Assembly (NCBI GenBank): GCA_030646565.1
Contig: JAUSLA010000023.1
Location: forward strand, 1 to 37,148
Direction: 5' to 3'
DNA: 37,148 bases
From: a bacterium
GTDB lineage: Bacteria > Patescibacteriota > Minisyncoccia > Minisyncoccales > RBG-13-42-11
Made by a program: the position numbers and the translations under genes. How positions within the stretch are numbered: position 1 is the first letter of the stretch; each line of letters starts with the position of its first letter. Shown here in pieces: positions 1 through 7,421 of this stretch. Below the pieces are notes generated by a model. It had not been told where the DNA came from. It made no database searches and worked only from the letters and a program-made list of their open reading frames with translations.

Positions 1-1
1 T

Positions 2-91
2 CAAATGAGCTGGCCGGGGATCGTCTTACAGTTAATTTTAATTCCGTTTATTGTTTTTATTCTGCAAAAGATTGTCTTTGAAAAAAAATGA
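2..91 (+). CDS. C-terminal end of a membrane protein (5'-truncated by window)
   Basis: An open frame runs in from the window edge and stops at TGA 89-91. The visible 29 residues contain one strongly hydrophobic stretch (SWPGIVLQLILIPFIVFILQ) followed by a short basic/acidic tail (KIVFEKK). This is the pattern of a last transmembrane helix with a cytoplasmic end. Nothing more can be said about function, because the rest of the gene lies outside the window. A terminator-like hairpin follows about 40 nt downstream, so this is probably the end of a transcription unit. Confidence 0.5.
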   Translation, partial: QMSWPGIVLQLILIPFIVFILQKIVFEKK

Positions 92-133
92 ATGAATTGA
101 TTGAAAATTAATTTTTCAAAAAAAATAAAAGAG

Positions 134-162
134 CCCCGGTGCTTAAAGCGTCGGGGTTTGGT
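134..162 (+). terminator. Possible rho-independent terminator
   Basis: The sequence from CCCC at 134 to GGGG at 156 folds into an 11-pair stem (two G-T pairs) with almost no loop, followed by TTTGGTCTT. The T-tract is poor, so it is a weak terminator or a structural hairpin. The bases from 163 to 231 show nothing recognisable. Confidence 0.45.
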
Positions 163-231
163 CTTGCGACACTATGCATGGCTCAACACCTTGTAACCAT
201 AACAGTAGGTAAAAATTATTAAATATGCTTT

Positions 232-237
232 TATAAT
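232..237 (+). promoter_or_regulatory. Perfect -10 box (TATAAT) upstream of the GNAT gene
   Basis: TATAAT lies 38 nt before the TTG start of the acetyltransferase gene. No good TTGACA-like -35 is seen at 16-18 nt spacing, so the call rests on the -10 alone. Confidence 0.4.
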
Positions 238-275
238 ACTAAGTTAAAAATAGAAAAAGAAAGGATGGCATAAAG

Positions 276-797
276 TTGGCTGATATAGTTGCTTTGACCA
301 AGGAGCTGCTGGGGGAAGCGATAATATTGGTGGATAAAATATTTCCGCCGGAATACGAGGAAGAGCCTGCCAAAGATGAAATTGCTGCCAGCTTGTTTCC
401 AGAGAAATATGAAAAGTACTTTAATAAGACAGGAATTCGGCCAAGTCTAAAGTATTGGGTCGCGATCAGCAAGGGAAAGGTTGTCGGCATAGTCGGGCTT
501 TATAACTATGTGTTTGACCTCGCAGACATTACTTGGCTAGGCTGGTATCTCGTTTCCCCGAAGGCGCGGAAACACGGTACAGGCACTTCTCTTTTGCTAT
601 TTGCCATAGAAGAAGCAAAAAGACAAGGGAAGAAGCGCTTGATGGTTTATACGACCGATGATCCGGAAGAACTTTACAGCCATCATTTTTACAGAAAGCA
701 CGGGTTCCGGGAGATTGGTCAAAATCCTTGGGGGCCTAATCCGGAATTAACAGAGTTTTATTTTGAACTCGATCTTATGAAGGCGCAAGCTGAATAG
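276..797 (+). CDS. GNAT-family N-acetyltransferase
   Basis: A 173-residue protein with the GNAT fold signature. The acetyl-CoA binding segment is VSPKARKHGTGTSLLLFA (about residues 92-109), where KHGTG takes the place of the Q/RxxGxG/A pyrophosphate loop, and the ending FYRKHGF is typical of motif B (about 140-146). It should transfer an acyl group from acyl-CoA to an amine; the substrate cannot be read from the sequence. The start is TTG 276, supported by AAAGGA 11 nt upstream; the nearby ATG at 265 runs straight into a stop. The last residues (KAQAE) and the stop codon are encoded by the arm of the terminator hairpin. It is a single-gene unit between two terminators. Confidence 0.8.
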   Translation: MADIVALTKELLGEAIILVDKIFPPEYEEEPAKDEIAASLFPEKYEKYFNKTGIRPSLKYWVAISKGKVVGIVGLYNYVFDLADITWLGWYLVSPKARKHGTGTSLLLFAIEEAKRQGKKRLMVYTTDDPEELYSHHFYRKHGFREIGQNPWGPNPELTEFYFELDLMKAQAE

Positions 798-812
798 CTT
801 GCGCCCTTTTTT
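782..812 (+). terminator. Rho-independent terminator overlapping the GNAT stop codon
   Basis: A perfect 10-bp stem, GGCGCAAGCT (782-791) and AGCTTGCGCC (796-805), has a 4-nt loop and is followed by CTTTTTT. The TAG stop (795-797) lies at the loop/stem junction, so the hairpin starts inside the coding sequence. Confidence 0.9.
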
Positions 813-832
813 ATAAGCAAAAATAAGCGCAG

Positions 833-861
833 TTTACAAAAACGTAATTTTTAAGTATGAT
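833..861 (+). promoter_or_regulatory. Promoter of secA
   Basis: TTTACA (833-838), a 17-nt spacer and TATGAT (856-861). Transcription would start at about 868, only some 4 nt before the secA ATG at 872, and no Shine-Dalgarno is present. The secA mRNA therefore looks leaderless. A second -10 candidate, TAGAAT (863-868), is even closer. Confidence 0.55.
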
Positions 862-871
862 ATAGAATATT

Positions 872-3445
872 ATGTCATTCTTATCTAAGGTCTTTGGCGA
901 CGCTAACGAGAAATATGTAACTAATATCCAGCCCATTATTGAGAAGATAAATTCCCTTGAAGAACAGTTCAAGGGTTTTTCTGATGAAAATTTAAAAGAA
1001 AAAACACAAGAATTGAAGGCAAAATTAAACGAAGCCCGAGGTTGTTTATTGGATGATATTCTTCCCGAAGCATTTGCTTTAATCAGAGAAGCTGCTAAAA
1101 GAACTCTTAATCAAAGGCATTTTGATGTGCAGTTGGTTGGTGGTATTGTTTTGCATGAGGGTAACATTGCTGAAATGAAAACAGGCGAAGGAAAGACATT
1201 GGCTGCCACCTTGCCTGTCTATTTAAACGCTTTAACCGGAAAAGGGGTTCACGTAGTCACGGTGAACGACTATTTGGCAAAAAGAGACGCGGTTTGGATG
1301 GGGCAGATTTATAATCTTCTTGGATTGTCAATAGGATGTATTATGCATGAGGGGGCATATACATATGACTCTGCTTATATGAGTCCCGCGAAGCGGGATG
1401 AGTCGAAGAATATCCATTCTTCTTCATCCCTCGCTACGCTCGGACAAATTAAGAAGAGAACGCAGTTCTCTTCGCCTCAACAGGAAGCTCCTGTTTTAGC
1501 TGGCGAACGCGACAAAGAAAGAGATATTATTGGAGGATTTAAGGTTTTTGATAGTTATCTAAGGCCTTGTCAGAGGAAAGAAGCGTACGCGGCCGATATT
1601 ACTTATGGTACCAACAATGAGTTTGGGTTTGATTATTTGAGAGATAATTTAGTATATGATCTGCAACAACAAGTTCAGAGAGGGTTTAATTATGCCATTA
1701 TTGATGAAGTCGACTCAATCTTAATTGATGAAGCCAGAACTCCTCTGATTATTTCAGCTCCCGATACGGAAAGCTCGACATGGTATCGAGAATTTTCCAG
1801 AATAATCCCGAAATTAGATTCAAAAACCGATTATGAAATTGATGAAAAAATGAAGGCCGTTACTTTGACGGAGGGAGGAATTAATAAAATTGAAAAAATC
1901 CTGGGAATGGAGAATATTTATGAAGCGCGGGGAATAAAGTATCTGCATTATTTAGAGCAGGCTTTAAAGGCAGAAGTTCTTTTTAAAAAAGACAAAGACT
2001 ACGTAGTGAAGAATGGCGAAATTATTATTGTGGATGAATTTACCGGAAGATTGATGCCGGGCAGAAGATGGTCGGGCGGACTTCATCAGGCAATTGAAGC
2101 AAAAGAAAATGTAAGAATTCAGGCAGAATCAATTACTTTAGCTTCAATTACTTTTCAGAATTATTTTCGTCTTTATAAGAAATTAGCCGGAATGACCGGA
2201 ACTGCCGCCACTTCAGCTGAAGAATTTGATAAAGTTTATAATCTGGATGTAATTACAATTCCGACTCATAGACAGCTGATAAGGAAAGAGTTGCCGGATA
2301 GAATTTATAAAAATGAAAAAGGAAAATTTGAAGCGGTTGTCAGAGAAATTAAAGAAAGGCATAATTTAGGACAGCCTATCTTGGTTGGCACCACCTCAAT
2401 TGAAAAAAATGAATATTTGGGAAAGTTATTGGACAGAGAGGGTGTTCCCCACGAAATTCTTAACGCAAAGAATCATGAAAAGGAAGGAGAAATTATCGCG
2501 CAAGCAGGCAGATTTGAAGGTGTTACCATAGCTACAAATATGGCGGGCAGAGGAGTGGATATCGTTTTGGGAGGCAACCCGCCGAATTCCGATGGGGCTC
2601 AAAAAGTTGTAGAACTCGGCGGACTTCATATAATTGGCACAGAAAGGCATGAAGCCAGAAGAATTGATAATCAGCTAAGAGGAAGATCTGGCAGGCAGGG
2701 AGACCCGGGTTCCTCTCAATTTTTTCTTTCTTTGGAAGACGATATATTGAGAATTTTTGGGTCAGATAGAATAAAATCTTTAATGGGTGTTCTTAAAATT
2801 CCAGATGACGAGGCCATTGAGGCAAAAATGGTTTCCGGAGCAATTGAGTCGGCCCAGGCGAAAATCGAAGGAATGAATTTTGATTTGAGAAAGCATGTTC
2901 TAGAATATGATGACGTAATGAATAAACATAGAGAGGTGATTTATAAAAAAAGAAGAGAGATACTGGAAAAGTCTAAAGTCCAAAGTCTAAAGTCCGAAGA
3001 CGGCCTAAGATTCCATATCCTTGAATTAATTAAAAAAAATGGTTTTACAGAAGCCGATTATGAAAAAAAAGAGAAAGAGATTGGCGAGGAAAAAATGAGA
3101 GAAGCAGAAAAAATTGTTTCCTTGAGAGTTTTAGATATGTTTTGGCTGGAACATTTGGAAAATATGGAGCATCTAAGGGATTCTGTGAGATTGAGGGCTT
3201 ACGGCCAGAAAGATCCTTTAATTGAATATAAATCAGAGGGCCACAAAATGTTCCAGGGATTATTAAGCCAGATTGAAAAGACCACCGCGGATACTTTAAT
3301 GAAAGTTATGATTGAAGAAAATCCTTCACCGACTTCTTTGGTTTCTCGAGCACCCTCAACTATCAAATCAAAAAATATTCCTGGTCGCAATGACCCATGC
3401 GTGTGTGGAAGCGGGAAAAAATATAAAAGGTGTTGTGGGAAGTAG
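872..3445 (+). CDS. secA: Preprotein translocase ATPase SecA, with an in-frame palindromic insert
   Basis: SecA is the motor that pushes unfolded preproteins through SecYEG. The 857 residues show the Walker A loop MKTGEGKT (102-109), the TVNDYLAKRDA motif (129-140), the DEVDSILIDEARTPLIISAP block (278-297), the TNMAGRGVDI helicase motif, and a C-terminal SEC-C zinc motif CVCGSGKKYKRCC in the last 20 residues. Between HEGAYTYDSAY and the native ERDKERDIIGGFKVF/EAYAADITYGTNNEFG segment, residues about 170-211 have no counterpart that I know in SecA. They are encoded by a chain of palindromes of the dispersed repeat family (see 1380-1500). The insert lies in the surface-exposed, length-variable part of nucleotide-binding domain 1, and all core motifs stay intact, so the protein is probably functional. 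secD and secF lie 1.2 kb downstream. The start is ATG 872, with no Shine-Dalgarno (see promoter). Confidence 0.97.
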   Translation: MSFLSKVFGDANEKYVTNIQPIIEKINSLEEQFKGFSDENLKEKTQELKAKLNEARGCLLDDILPEAFALIREAAKRTLNQRHFDVQLVGGIVLHEGNIAEMKTGEGKTLAATLPVYLNALTGKGVHVVTVNDYLAKRDAVWMGQIYNLLGLSIGCIMHEGAYTYDSAYMSPAKRDESKNIHSSSSLATLGQIKKRTQFSSPQQEAPVLAGERDKERDIIGGFKVFDSYLRPCQRKEAYAADITYGTNNEFGFDYLRDNLVYDLQQQVQRGFNYAIIDEVDSILIDEARTPLIISAPDTESSTWYREFSRIIPKLDSKTDYEIDEKMKAVTLTEGGINKIEKILGMENIYEARGIKYLHYLEQALKAEVLFKKDKDYVVKNGEIIIVDEFTGRLMPGRRWSGGLHQAIEAKENVRIQAESITLASITFQNYFRLYKKLAGMTGTAATSAEEFDKVYNLDVITIPTHRQLIRKELPDRIYKNEKGKFEAVVREIKERHNLGQPILVGTTSIEKNEYLGKLLDREGVPHEILNAKNHEKEGEIIAQAGRFEGVTIATNMAGRGVDIVLGGNPPNSDGAQKVVELGGLHIIGTERHEARRIDNQLRGRSGRQGDPGSSQFFLSLEDDILRIFGSDRIKSLMGVLKIPDDEAIEAKMVSGAIESAQAKIEGMNFDLRKHVLEYDDVMNKHREVIYKKRREILEKSKVQSLKSEDGLRFHILELIKKNGFTEADYEKKEKEIGEEKMREAEKIVSLRVLDMFWLEHLENMEHLRDSVRLRAYGQKDPLIEYKSEGHKMFQGLLSQIEKTTADTLMKVMIEENPSPTSLVSRAPSTIKSKNIPGRNDPCVCGSGKKYKRCCGK
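1380..1500 (+). repeat. Modular palindromic element inside secA (in frame)
   Basis: Consecutive hairpins are TCCCGC/GCGGGA (1384-1398), GAAGAAT/ATTCTTC (1405-1422), a short CGCTACGCTCGG palindrome, GAAGAGAAC/GTTCTCTTC (1453-1473) followed by GCC, and AACAGGA/TCCTGTT (1479-1495). Module order and orientation match the copies at 7144-7243 and 34012-34110. It encodes SPAKRDESKN followed by a serine-rich stretch; the ABC-F copy encodes SPAKQGESKN in the same phase. Confidence 0.85.
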
Positions 3446-3459
3446 GGGTAGGGTATAAT

Positions 3460-3489
3460 AAAAAAGCCAGTTATTAGGGAATAACTGGC
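3460..3489 (-). terminator. Terminator of the minus-strand zinc-ribbon gene
   Basis: A perfect 10-bp stem, GCCAGTTATT (3466-3475) and AATAACTGGC (3480-3489), has a 4-nt loop. Read on the minus strand, it is followed by a run of T (AAAAAA at 3460-3465 on plus). It may also end the convergent secA transcript. Confidence 0.9.
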
Positions 3490-3500
3490 GGATACATAAG

Positions 3501-3638
3501 CTAGGAGAAACCAACAGCGATCCCTCCTTGTTGCGTGAAGCATTTATCACAGAGAAGAGTATTCTTCCCTGCGATCTTCCACACTGCTGGTCTTTCGCGA
3601 CAGCACTCACAAGTGGGCCGCTCGTTACAATCTTTCAT
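3501..3638 (-). CDS. Small zinc-ribbon protein (45 aa)
   Basis: A short minus-strand gene, ATG 3638-3636 to TAG 3503-3501. The protein has two cysteine pairs, C10-x2-C13 (in PTCECCRERP) and C30-x2-C33 (LCDKCF), 16 residues apart. This is the layout of a four-cysteine zinc ribbon. The gene is a complete cassette: a consensus TTGACA promoter, a strong ribosome site (AAAGGAG, 6 nt before the ATG) and a tight terminator 12 nt after the stop. Such well-formed signals around 45 codons argue strongly that it is real. Function is unknown; a nucleic-acid- or ribosome-binding adaptor role is a guess from its size and fold. Confidence 0.8.
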   Translation of the reverse strand: MKDCNERPTCECCRERPAVWKIAGKNTLLCDKCFTQQGGIAVGFS

Positions 3639-3659
3639 GATCCACTCCTTTCCGAGAGG

Positions 3660-3689
3660 AACATATCATAATTTGTGATAGTTTGTCAA
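3660..3689 (-). promoter_or_regulatory. Promoter of the minus-strand zinc-ribbon gene
   Basis: On the minus strand, TTGACA (3689-3684), an 18-nt spacer and TATGTT (3665-3660), placing the start site about 15 nt before the AAAGGAG ribosome site. The remaining bases up to 3768 show nothing definite. Confidence 0.75.
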
Positions 3690-3768
3690 GAATTCGCTTT
3701 TATGGAATTTAACAAAGTTTAGAAAAATGAGTTTAAAACTTTATGAGAAATAACTATCAAATAAAAAT

Positions 3769-4209
3769 ATGGAGCATTTGGCGATAATGAAAAAATCTTG
3801 GGAATTGACTGATAAAATTTTGAATAAACAGAAGAAGATTGAATCGCGCTGGTATTCCGTAAAATATAAACCTTGGGATAGTATTAAAGAGGGAGAGACA
3901 ATTTACTTTAAAGATTCGGGAGAGCCGGTAAGAATAAAAGCAGAGGTCAGTAAGGTTATACAATTTGCCGATTTGACTCCGAGTCGAGTAAAAGAAATTT
4001 TGGACGAGTATGGCAAGGATGATGGCATAGAAAAAGTAAAAATTCCTGAATTTTTTGAGAGATTCAAAAATAAAAAATATTGTATGCTTATATTTCTAAA
4101 AAATCCAAGAGCAATAAAATCATTTGAAATTGACAAAACAGGATTCGGAGCGATGTCGGCGTGGATTGAAGTTAATAATATAAATAGAATAAAGCGCTAT
4201 GGAAAATAA
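3769..4209 (+). CDS. ASCH/PUA-like domain protein
   Basis: The 146 residues resemble the ASCH (PUA-like) fold. An N-terminal KKSWELTDKILNKQKKIESR is followed by WYSVKYKPWDSIKEGETIYF and a KAEVSKVIQF strand; the K-x-IESR and G-(D/E)-x-(I/V)-x-F positions are what I would expect of that family. ASCH proteins are thought to bind RNA or modified nucleotides, and some act as ribonucleases or amidohydrolases; the exact role here is unknown. The gene overlaps the start of the Nudix gene by 11 nt, so the two are translationally coupled. This suggests a joint job in nucleotide or RNA clean-up (inference). No clear Shine-Dalgarno precedes ATG 3769. Confidence 0.6.
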   Translation: MEHLAIMKKSWELTDKILNKQKKIESRWYSVKYKPWDSIKEGETIYFKDSGEPVRIKAEVSKVIQFADLTPSRVKEILDEYGKDDGIEKVKIPEFFERFKNKKYCMLIFLKNPRAIKSFEIDKTGFGAMSAWIEVNNINRIKRYGK

Positions 4210-4666
4210 TCCTAAAAAAATTTTGACGCTTTGCATTATTCACCAAAAGAACAAAGTTTTGCTTGGAATGAAAAAGCGAGGATTCGGACAGGGAAGATGG
4301 AACGGTTTTGGCGGAAAAATTAAAGAAGGGGAGTCAATTATCGACGCGGCAAATAGGGAATTAATGGAAGAGATTGGAATTAAGGTTCAGGATTTTCAGC
4401 ATTTGGGCGTTTTGGATTTTAGCTGGAAAAATAAGCCGGAAATTTTGCAAGTTCATATTTTTAAAGCAAGCGATTTTATCGGCGTGCCGTCAGAAAGCGA
4501 AGAAATGAAGCCAGAATGGTTTAGTGTCAATGAAATTCCTTTTCAAGAAATGTGGCAAGACGACAAACACTGGCTTCCTTTATTTTTGGAAAACAAGAAA
4601 TTTCAGGGAAAATTCCTTTTTGACGACGCAGATAATATCCTTGATTATTCTTTGGATTTAGTTTAA
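4199..4666 (+). CDS. MTH1-like Nudix hydrolase (8-oxo-dGTP diphosphatase type)
   Basis: A 155-residue Nudix protein. The Nudix box runs from GKIKEGESIIDAANRELMEE into IGI (about residues 39-61), with all catalytic positions (G, E, R-E, E-E) present. Beyond the box it follows the MTH1/NUDT1 layout unusually closely: NGFGGKIKEGE, SEEMKPEWFSVNEIPF, MWQDDKHWLPL, KFQGKF and the ending ILDYSL all have direct counterparts in the human enzyme as I remember it. It should hydrolyse oxidised purine nucleoside triphosphates to monophosphate, keeping 8-oxo-dGTP out of DNA. It overlaps the upstream ASCH-like gene by 11 nt and sits 19 nt ahead of secD. Confidence 0.88.
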   Translation: MENNPKKILTLCIIHQKNKVLLGMKKRGFGQGRWNGFGGKIKEGESIIDAANRELMEEIGIKVQDFQHLGVLDFSWKNKPEILQVHIFKASDFIGVPSESEEMKPEWFSVNEIPFQEMWQDDKHWLPLFLENKKFQGKFLFDDADNILDYSLDLV

Positions 4667-4685
4667 AATAATAAAATATGCAAAT

Positions 4686-5999
4686 ATGCCGAAAAAGAAA
4701 GTTTATATAACTATTGCCGTTATTTTTATTTTGGTTTTTTTTGCCGGGTATTTGGTGTACCCTTTTTTCAAATTGCCGTATATCCCGCAAGTCCCTTTTA
4801 AGTTAGGGCTGGATTTACAGGGGGGAACCCACTTGATTTTTGAAGCGGACCTATCAAAAATCAAAGACGCGGAAAAGAAGGATTTAATGCAGGGATTAAA
4901 AAACGTAATTGAAAGAAGGGTTAATTATTTCGGGGTTAGAGAGCCGGTTGTCCAGACCCAGGAGGCAAGCGGCCAGTATAGGTTGATTGTAGAGCTGGCA
5001 GGCATTAAGGATCCTGCCGAAGCTATAAGAATGATAGGGGAGACGCCATTTTTGGAATTCAAGGAGCAAAAGCCAAATTATGACGAGATTATTGCGAATG
5101 ACAAGAAGGTTCAAGAGACAGGATCTGGAAATTTTGAAGATCCATTTCAGTCCACAGACCTTACTGGTCAGTATCTGCAGAAATCCGGTATTGATTTTGA
5201 CCAGACAACGGGAAAACCTTCCATTTCCATCCAGTTTAACGATGAGGGAGCTAAAATTTTTGAGGAGCTTACTGAACGAAACGCTGGGAAACTTTTGGCA
5301 ATTTCTATTGATCAAATTATAATTTCCAGCCCGGTTGTTCAGGAAAAGATTTCTGGAGGAAAAGCCCAGATTACAGGCAACTTTTCAATTGATGAAGCTA
5401 AAACGCTGGTCAGGAATTTAAACGCCGGAGCATTGCCAGTTCCAATTAAAATTATTTCGCAAGAAACAGTGGGTCCTATACTAGGAAAGGTTTCTTTGGA
5501 GCAGAGCTTGAAGGCAGGCATCATCGGTTTTTTGGGCGTAATTTTATTTATGATTTTATTTTACCGCTTGCCGGGTGTTTTGGCTGCCCTAGCTTTGTTG
5601 ATTTATGTGATTTTTGTTTTAGCTATGTTTAAAATTGTTTCCGTTACACTTACTCTAGCTGGCATTGCCGGCTTTTTACTTTCCATCGGCATGGCTGTGG
5701 ACGCCAATATTTTGATTTTTGCCAGAATGAAAGAAGAGCTATCTTTAAAAAAGAGTCTGCCGACAGCCATTGAAGAAGGATTTAGAAGGGCTTGGCCTTC
5801 TATCAGAGACAGTAATTTTAATTCTTTGATCGTTTGCGCTATTTTATTCAGCGTTGCCGCCAGCTTTATTAAGGGGTTTGCCTTGACTTTAGGAATTGGT
5901 ATTTTAGGCAGCATGTTTTCGGCAATTTTTATCACCAGAAATTTCCTCAAATTATTTATGGGCACAAAAATTGAAAAAATTACGTGGTTGTGGAAATAG
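4686..5999 (+). CDS. secD: Protein translocase subunit SecD
   Basis: SecD pairs with SecF in the membrane and uses the proton gradient to help pull preproteins out of the Sec channel. The 437 residues start with one transmembrane helix (about 7-25), then the D1 motif FKLGLDLQGGTHLIFEAD, a large external P1 domain (VIERRVNYFGVREPVVQ; SIQFNDEGAKIFEELT), and five membrane helices in the C-terminal 170 residues that include GMAVDANILIFARMKEE. The length is short but usual for reduced genomes. secF starts 12 nt after the stop. The start ATG 4686 has no strong ribosome site. Confidence 0.96.
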   Translation: MPKKKVYITIAVIFILVFFAGYLVYPFFKLPYIPQVPFKLGLDLQGGTHLIFEADLSKIKDAEKKDLMQGLKNVIERRVNYFGVREPVVQTQEASGQYRLIVELAGIKDPAEAIRMIGETPFLEFKEQKPNYDEIIANDKKVQETGSGNFEDPFQSTDLTGQYLQKSGIDFDQTTGKPSISIQFNDEGAKIFEELTERNAGKLLAISIDQIIISSPVVQEKISGGKAQITGNFSIDEAKTLVRNLNAGALPVPIKIISQETVGPILGKVSLEQSLKAGIIGFLGVILFMILFYRLPGVLAALALLIYVIFVLAMFKIVSVTLTLAGIAGFLLSIGMAVDANILIFARMKEELSLKKSLPTAIEEGFRRAWPSIRDSNFNSLIVCAILFSVAASFIKGFALTLGIGILGSMFSAIFITRNFLKLFMGTKIEKITWLWK

Positions 6000-6011
6000 T
6001 TTATTTTCAAT

Positions 6012-6899
6012 ATGATTAATTTTGTAAAATATTCAAAACTGTATTATATTTTTTCAGGGATTATTTTTGCGGTTGCGGTTTATTCATTGATTAGCTTTGG
6101 ATTGAAATTCGGGATTGATTTTACCGGCGGAAGCATTTTAGAAGTGCGTTTTGAGCAGAGGCCAGAAAACGCCGTGATTCAGGAAAAGCTGAAGGATTTT
6201 AATCTGGGCGAGATTGTTGTTCAGCCGACCGGGGAAAAGGGGATTATTTTGAAAACGAAAGAGGTTTCAGAGGAAACGCATCAATCAATCATTGTTAAAT
6301 TGGGCGAGATTAATAAGGTAGAAGAATTAAGCTTTGAATCAATCGGTCCGGTAATTGGAAAAGAGCTGGAACAGAAAACAAGGAATGCGATTATTTTAGC
6401 TTTGATTGCCATAACTTTGTATATTACATTTGCTTTCAGAAAGATCTCAAAAGTTATAAATTCCTGGCAGTGCGGAATCGCTTCTTTAATCGCCCTTTTC
6501 CATGATATTTTAATCCCTTTGGGAGTTTTTGCTGTTTTGGGAAAACTTTACAACATTGAAATTACAATACCGATTATCGCGGCTTTATTGACTATTTTGG
6601 GTTTTTCGGTTCACGACACGATTGTAATTTTTGACAGAATTAGAGAAAATGTGCTTAGGGGCGGATTTTCTTCTTTTGGGGAGACGGTAAATGTAAGTTT
6701 GAACCAGACACTTGGCCGCTCTATCAACACGGTTTTAACGGTTTTGATTGTTCTTTTTGCTATTTTCTTTTTCGGCGGCCAAACCCTTAAATATTTTTCC
6801 TTAGCCTTGATTATTGGAATTACTTCCGGCGCTTATTCTTCAATCTTCATTGCCAGTTCTTTATTGGTTAGTTGGTTTAGGGAGAAAAAGAAAGCTTAA
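6012..6899 (+). CDS. secF: Protein translocase subunit SecF
   Basis: 295 residues with the SecF signature GIDFTGGSILEVRF after the first membrane helix, a short periplasmic domain, and a five-helix C-terminal bundle containing the family block GFSVHDTIVIFDRIRENV and the later SINTVLTVLIVLFAIFFFGG. It forms the SecDF proton-driven accessory complex with the upstream secD, which ends 12 nt earlier. secA lies about 2.6 kb upstream, so three Sec components cluster here. A repeat-rich 520-nt stretch follows. Confidence 0.96.
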   Translation: MINFVKYSKLYYIFSGIIFAVAVYSLISFGLKFGIDFTGGSILEVRFEQRPENAVIQEKLKDFNLGEIVVQPTGEKGIILKTKEVSEETHQSIIVKLGEINKVEELSFESIGPVIGKELEQKTRNAIILALIAITLYITFAFRKISKVINSWQCGIASLIALFHDILIPLGVFAVLGKLYNIEITIPIIAALLTILGFSVHDTIVIFDRIRENVLRGGFSSFGETVNVSLNQTLGRSINTVLTVLIVLFAIFFFGGQTLKYFSLALIIGITSGAYSSIFIASSLLVSWFREKKKA

Positions 6900-6952
6900 A
6901 AGAAACATAATCTTCGGGCAATTTACCCCGGGTGACCACGCAGTTTCCGTTC

Positions 6953-7109
6953 GGCCAACTTGCCTTAGGGAGCACGCCATCGGCTTAATTAGAAGAAAGA
7001 AGTTTATTTCCAGCCGTGGCTATTTCTCGCCCCGCCTCCTTAACTTAGAAGATAGTTTATAGTCAGTAGCGGGCGGGGCTGCGAAGTGCACCCTTCGGCA
7101 AGATTGGCC
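6953..7109 (+). repeat. Fold-back element downstream of secF
   Basis: A left arm beginning GGCCAACTTGCC and running to GGAGCAC (6953-6975) is nearly the reverse complement of GTGCACCCTTCGGCAAGATT plus GGCC (7086-7109). A second nested pair, GCCCCGCC (7029-7036) and GGCGGGGC (7072-7079), lies inside. The whole could fold into a single 157-nt hairpin with branches. No convincing open frame covers it. It may be a MITE-like remnant, a large terminator or a structured RNA. Confidence 0.6.
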
Positions 7110-7143
7110 TCGCTTAAAGATTTTTTATTCGTACATTCGTATA

Positions 7144-7243
7144 CCGAGTCCCGCTTTGCGAAGAACTTTCGTTCTTCTTTACCCTTCGCCTGTGGCTCGG
7201 GTGCGGGACGAAGGTGAAGAAGAGAACGAAGTTCTCTTCGCCT
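7144..7243 (+). repeat. Modular palindromic element (intergenic)
   Basis: It contains CCGAGTCCCGCTTTGC, then GAAGAAC/GTTCTTC, then TACCCTTCG...CTCGGGT, then GAAGAGAAC/GTTCTCTTC followed by GCC. The order and orientation match the copies within secA and the ABC-F gene. It ends in TTAATTCGTAATTCGTAG, a tail shared exactly with the element before the DHH gene (12746-12764). Confidence 0.85.
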
Positions 7244-7265
7244 TAATTCGTAATTCGTAGGGTAT

Positions 7266-7295
7266 TTGACAATCTGTCTGCAAAATGCTTAAATA
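7266..7295 (+). promoter_or_regulatory. Promoter for the sigma-r4/HARE gene
   Basis: TTGACA (7266-7271), an 18-nt spacer and TAAATA (7290-7295). Transcription would begin at about 7302, so the palindromic element at 7312-7421 forms almost the whole 5' untranslated region. Confidence 0.6.
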
Positions 7296-7311
7296 GGATA
7301 ACATAATATCA

Positions 7312-7421
7312 GCGACGAGGACTACGTCCTCGTCTTCACCTTCGTCCGCCAGAGGCGGACTCGGTGGTTAAAGAAGATAAATCTTCTTTTCCACCTCGCT
7401 CAATTTTATTGAGCTCGGTTT
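7312..7421 (+). repeat. Modular palindromic element forming the 5' leader of the next gene
   Basis: Four hairpins: GACGAGGAC/GTCCTCGTC, then linker TTCACCTTC, GTCCGCC/GGCGGAC, linker TCGGTGG, AGAAGAT/ATCTTCT, and GCTCAA/TTGAGC followed by TCGGTTT and the ATG at 7422. No Shine-Dalgarno is present between element and start codon. Confidence 0.85.

Noticed and set aside
3199..3543. Minus-strand 114-codon frame over the end of secA
   Set aside because: It lies opposite conserved secA coding sequence and includes the terminator hairpin; the real minus-strand gene here is the 45-aa zinc ribbon in another frame.
6814..7062. An 80-codon frame overlapping the secF end and the fold-back element
   Set aside because: Its codons come from an overlap with secF and from palindromic repeats; no ribosome site, no protein-like composition.
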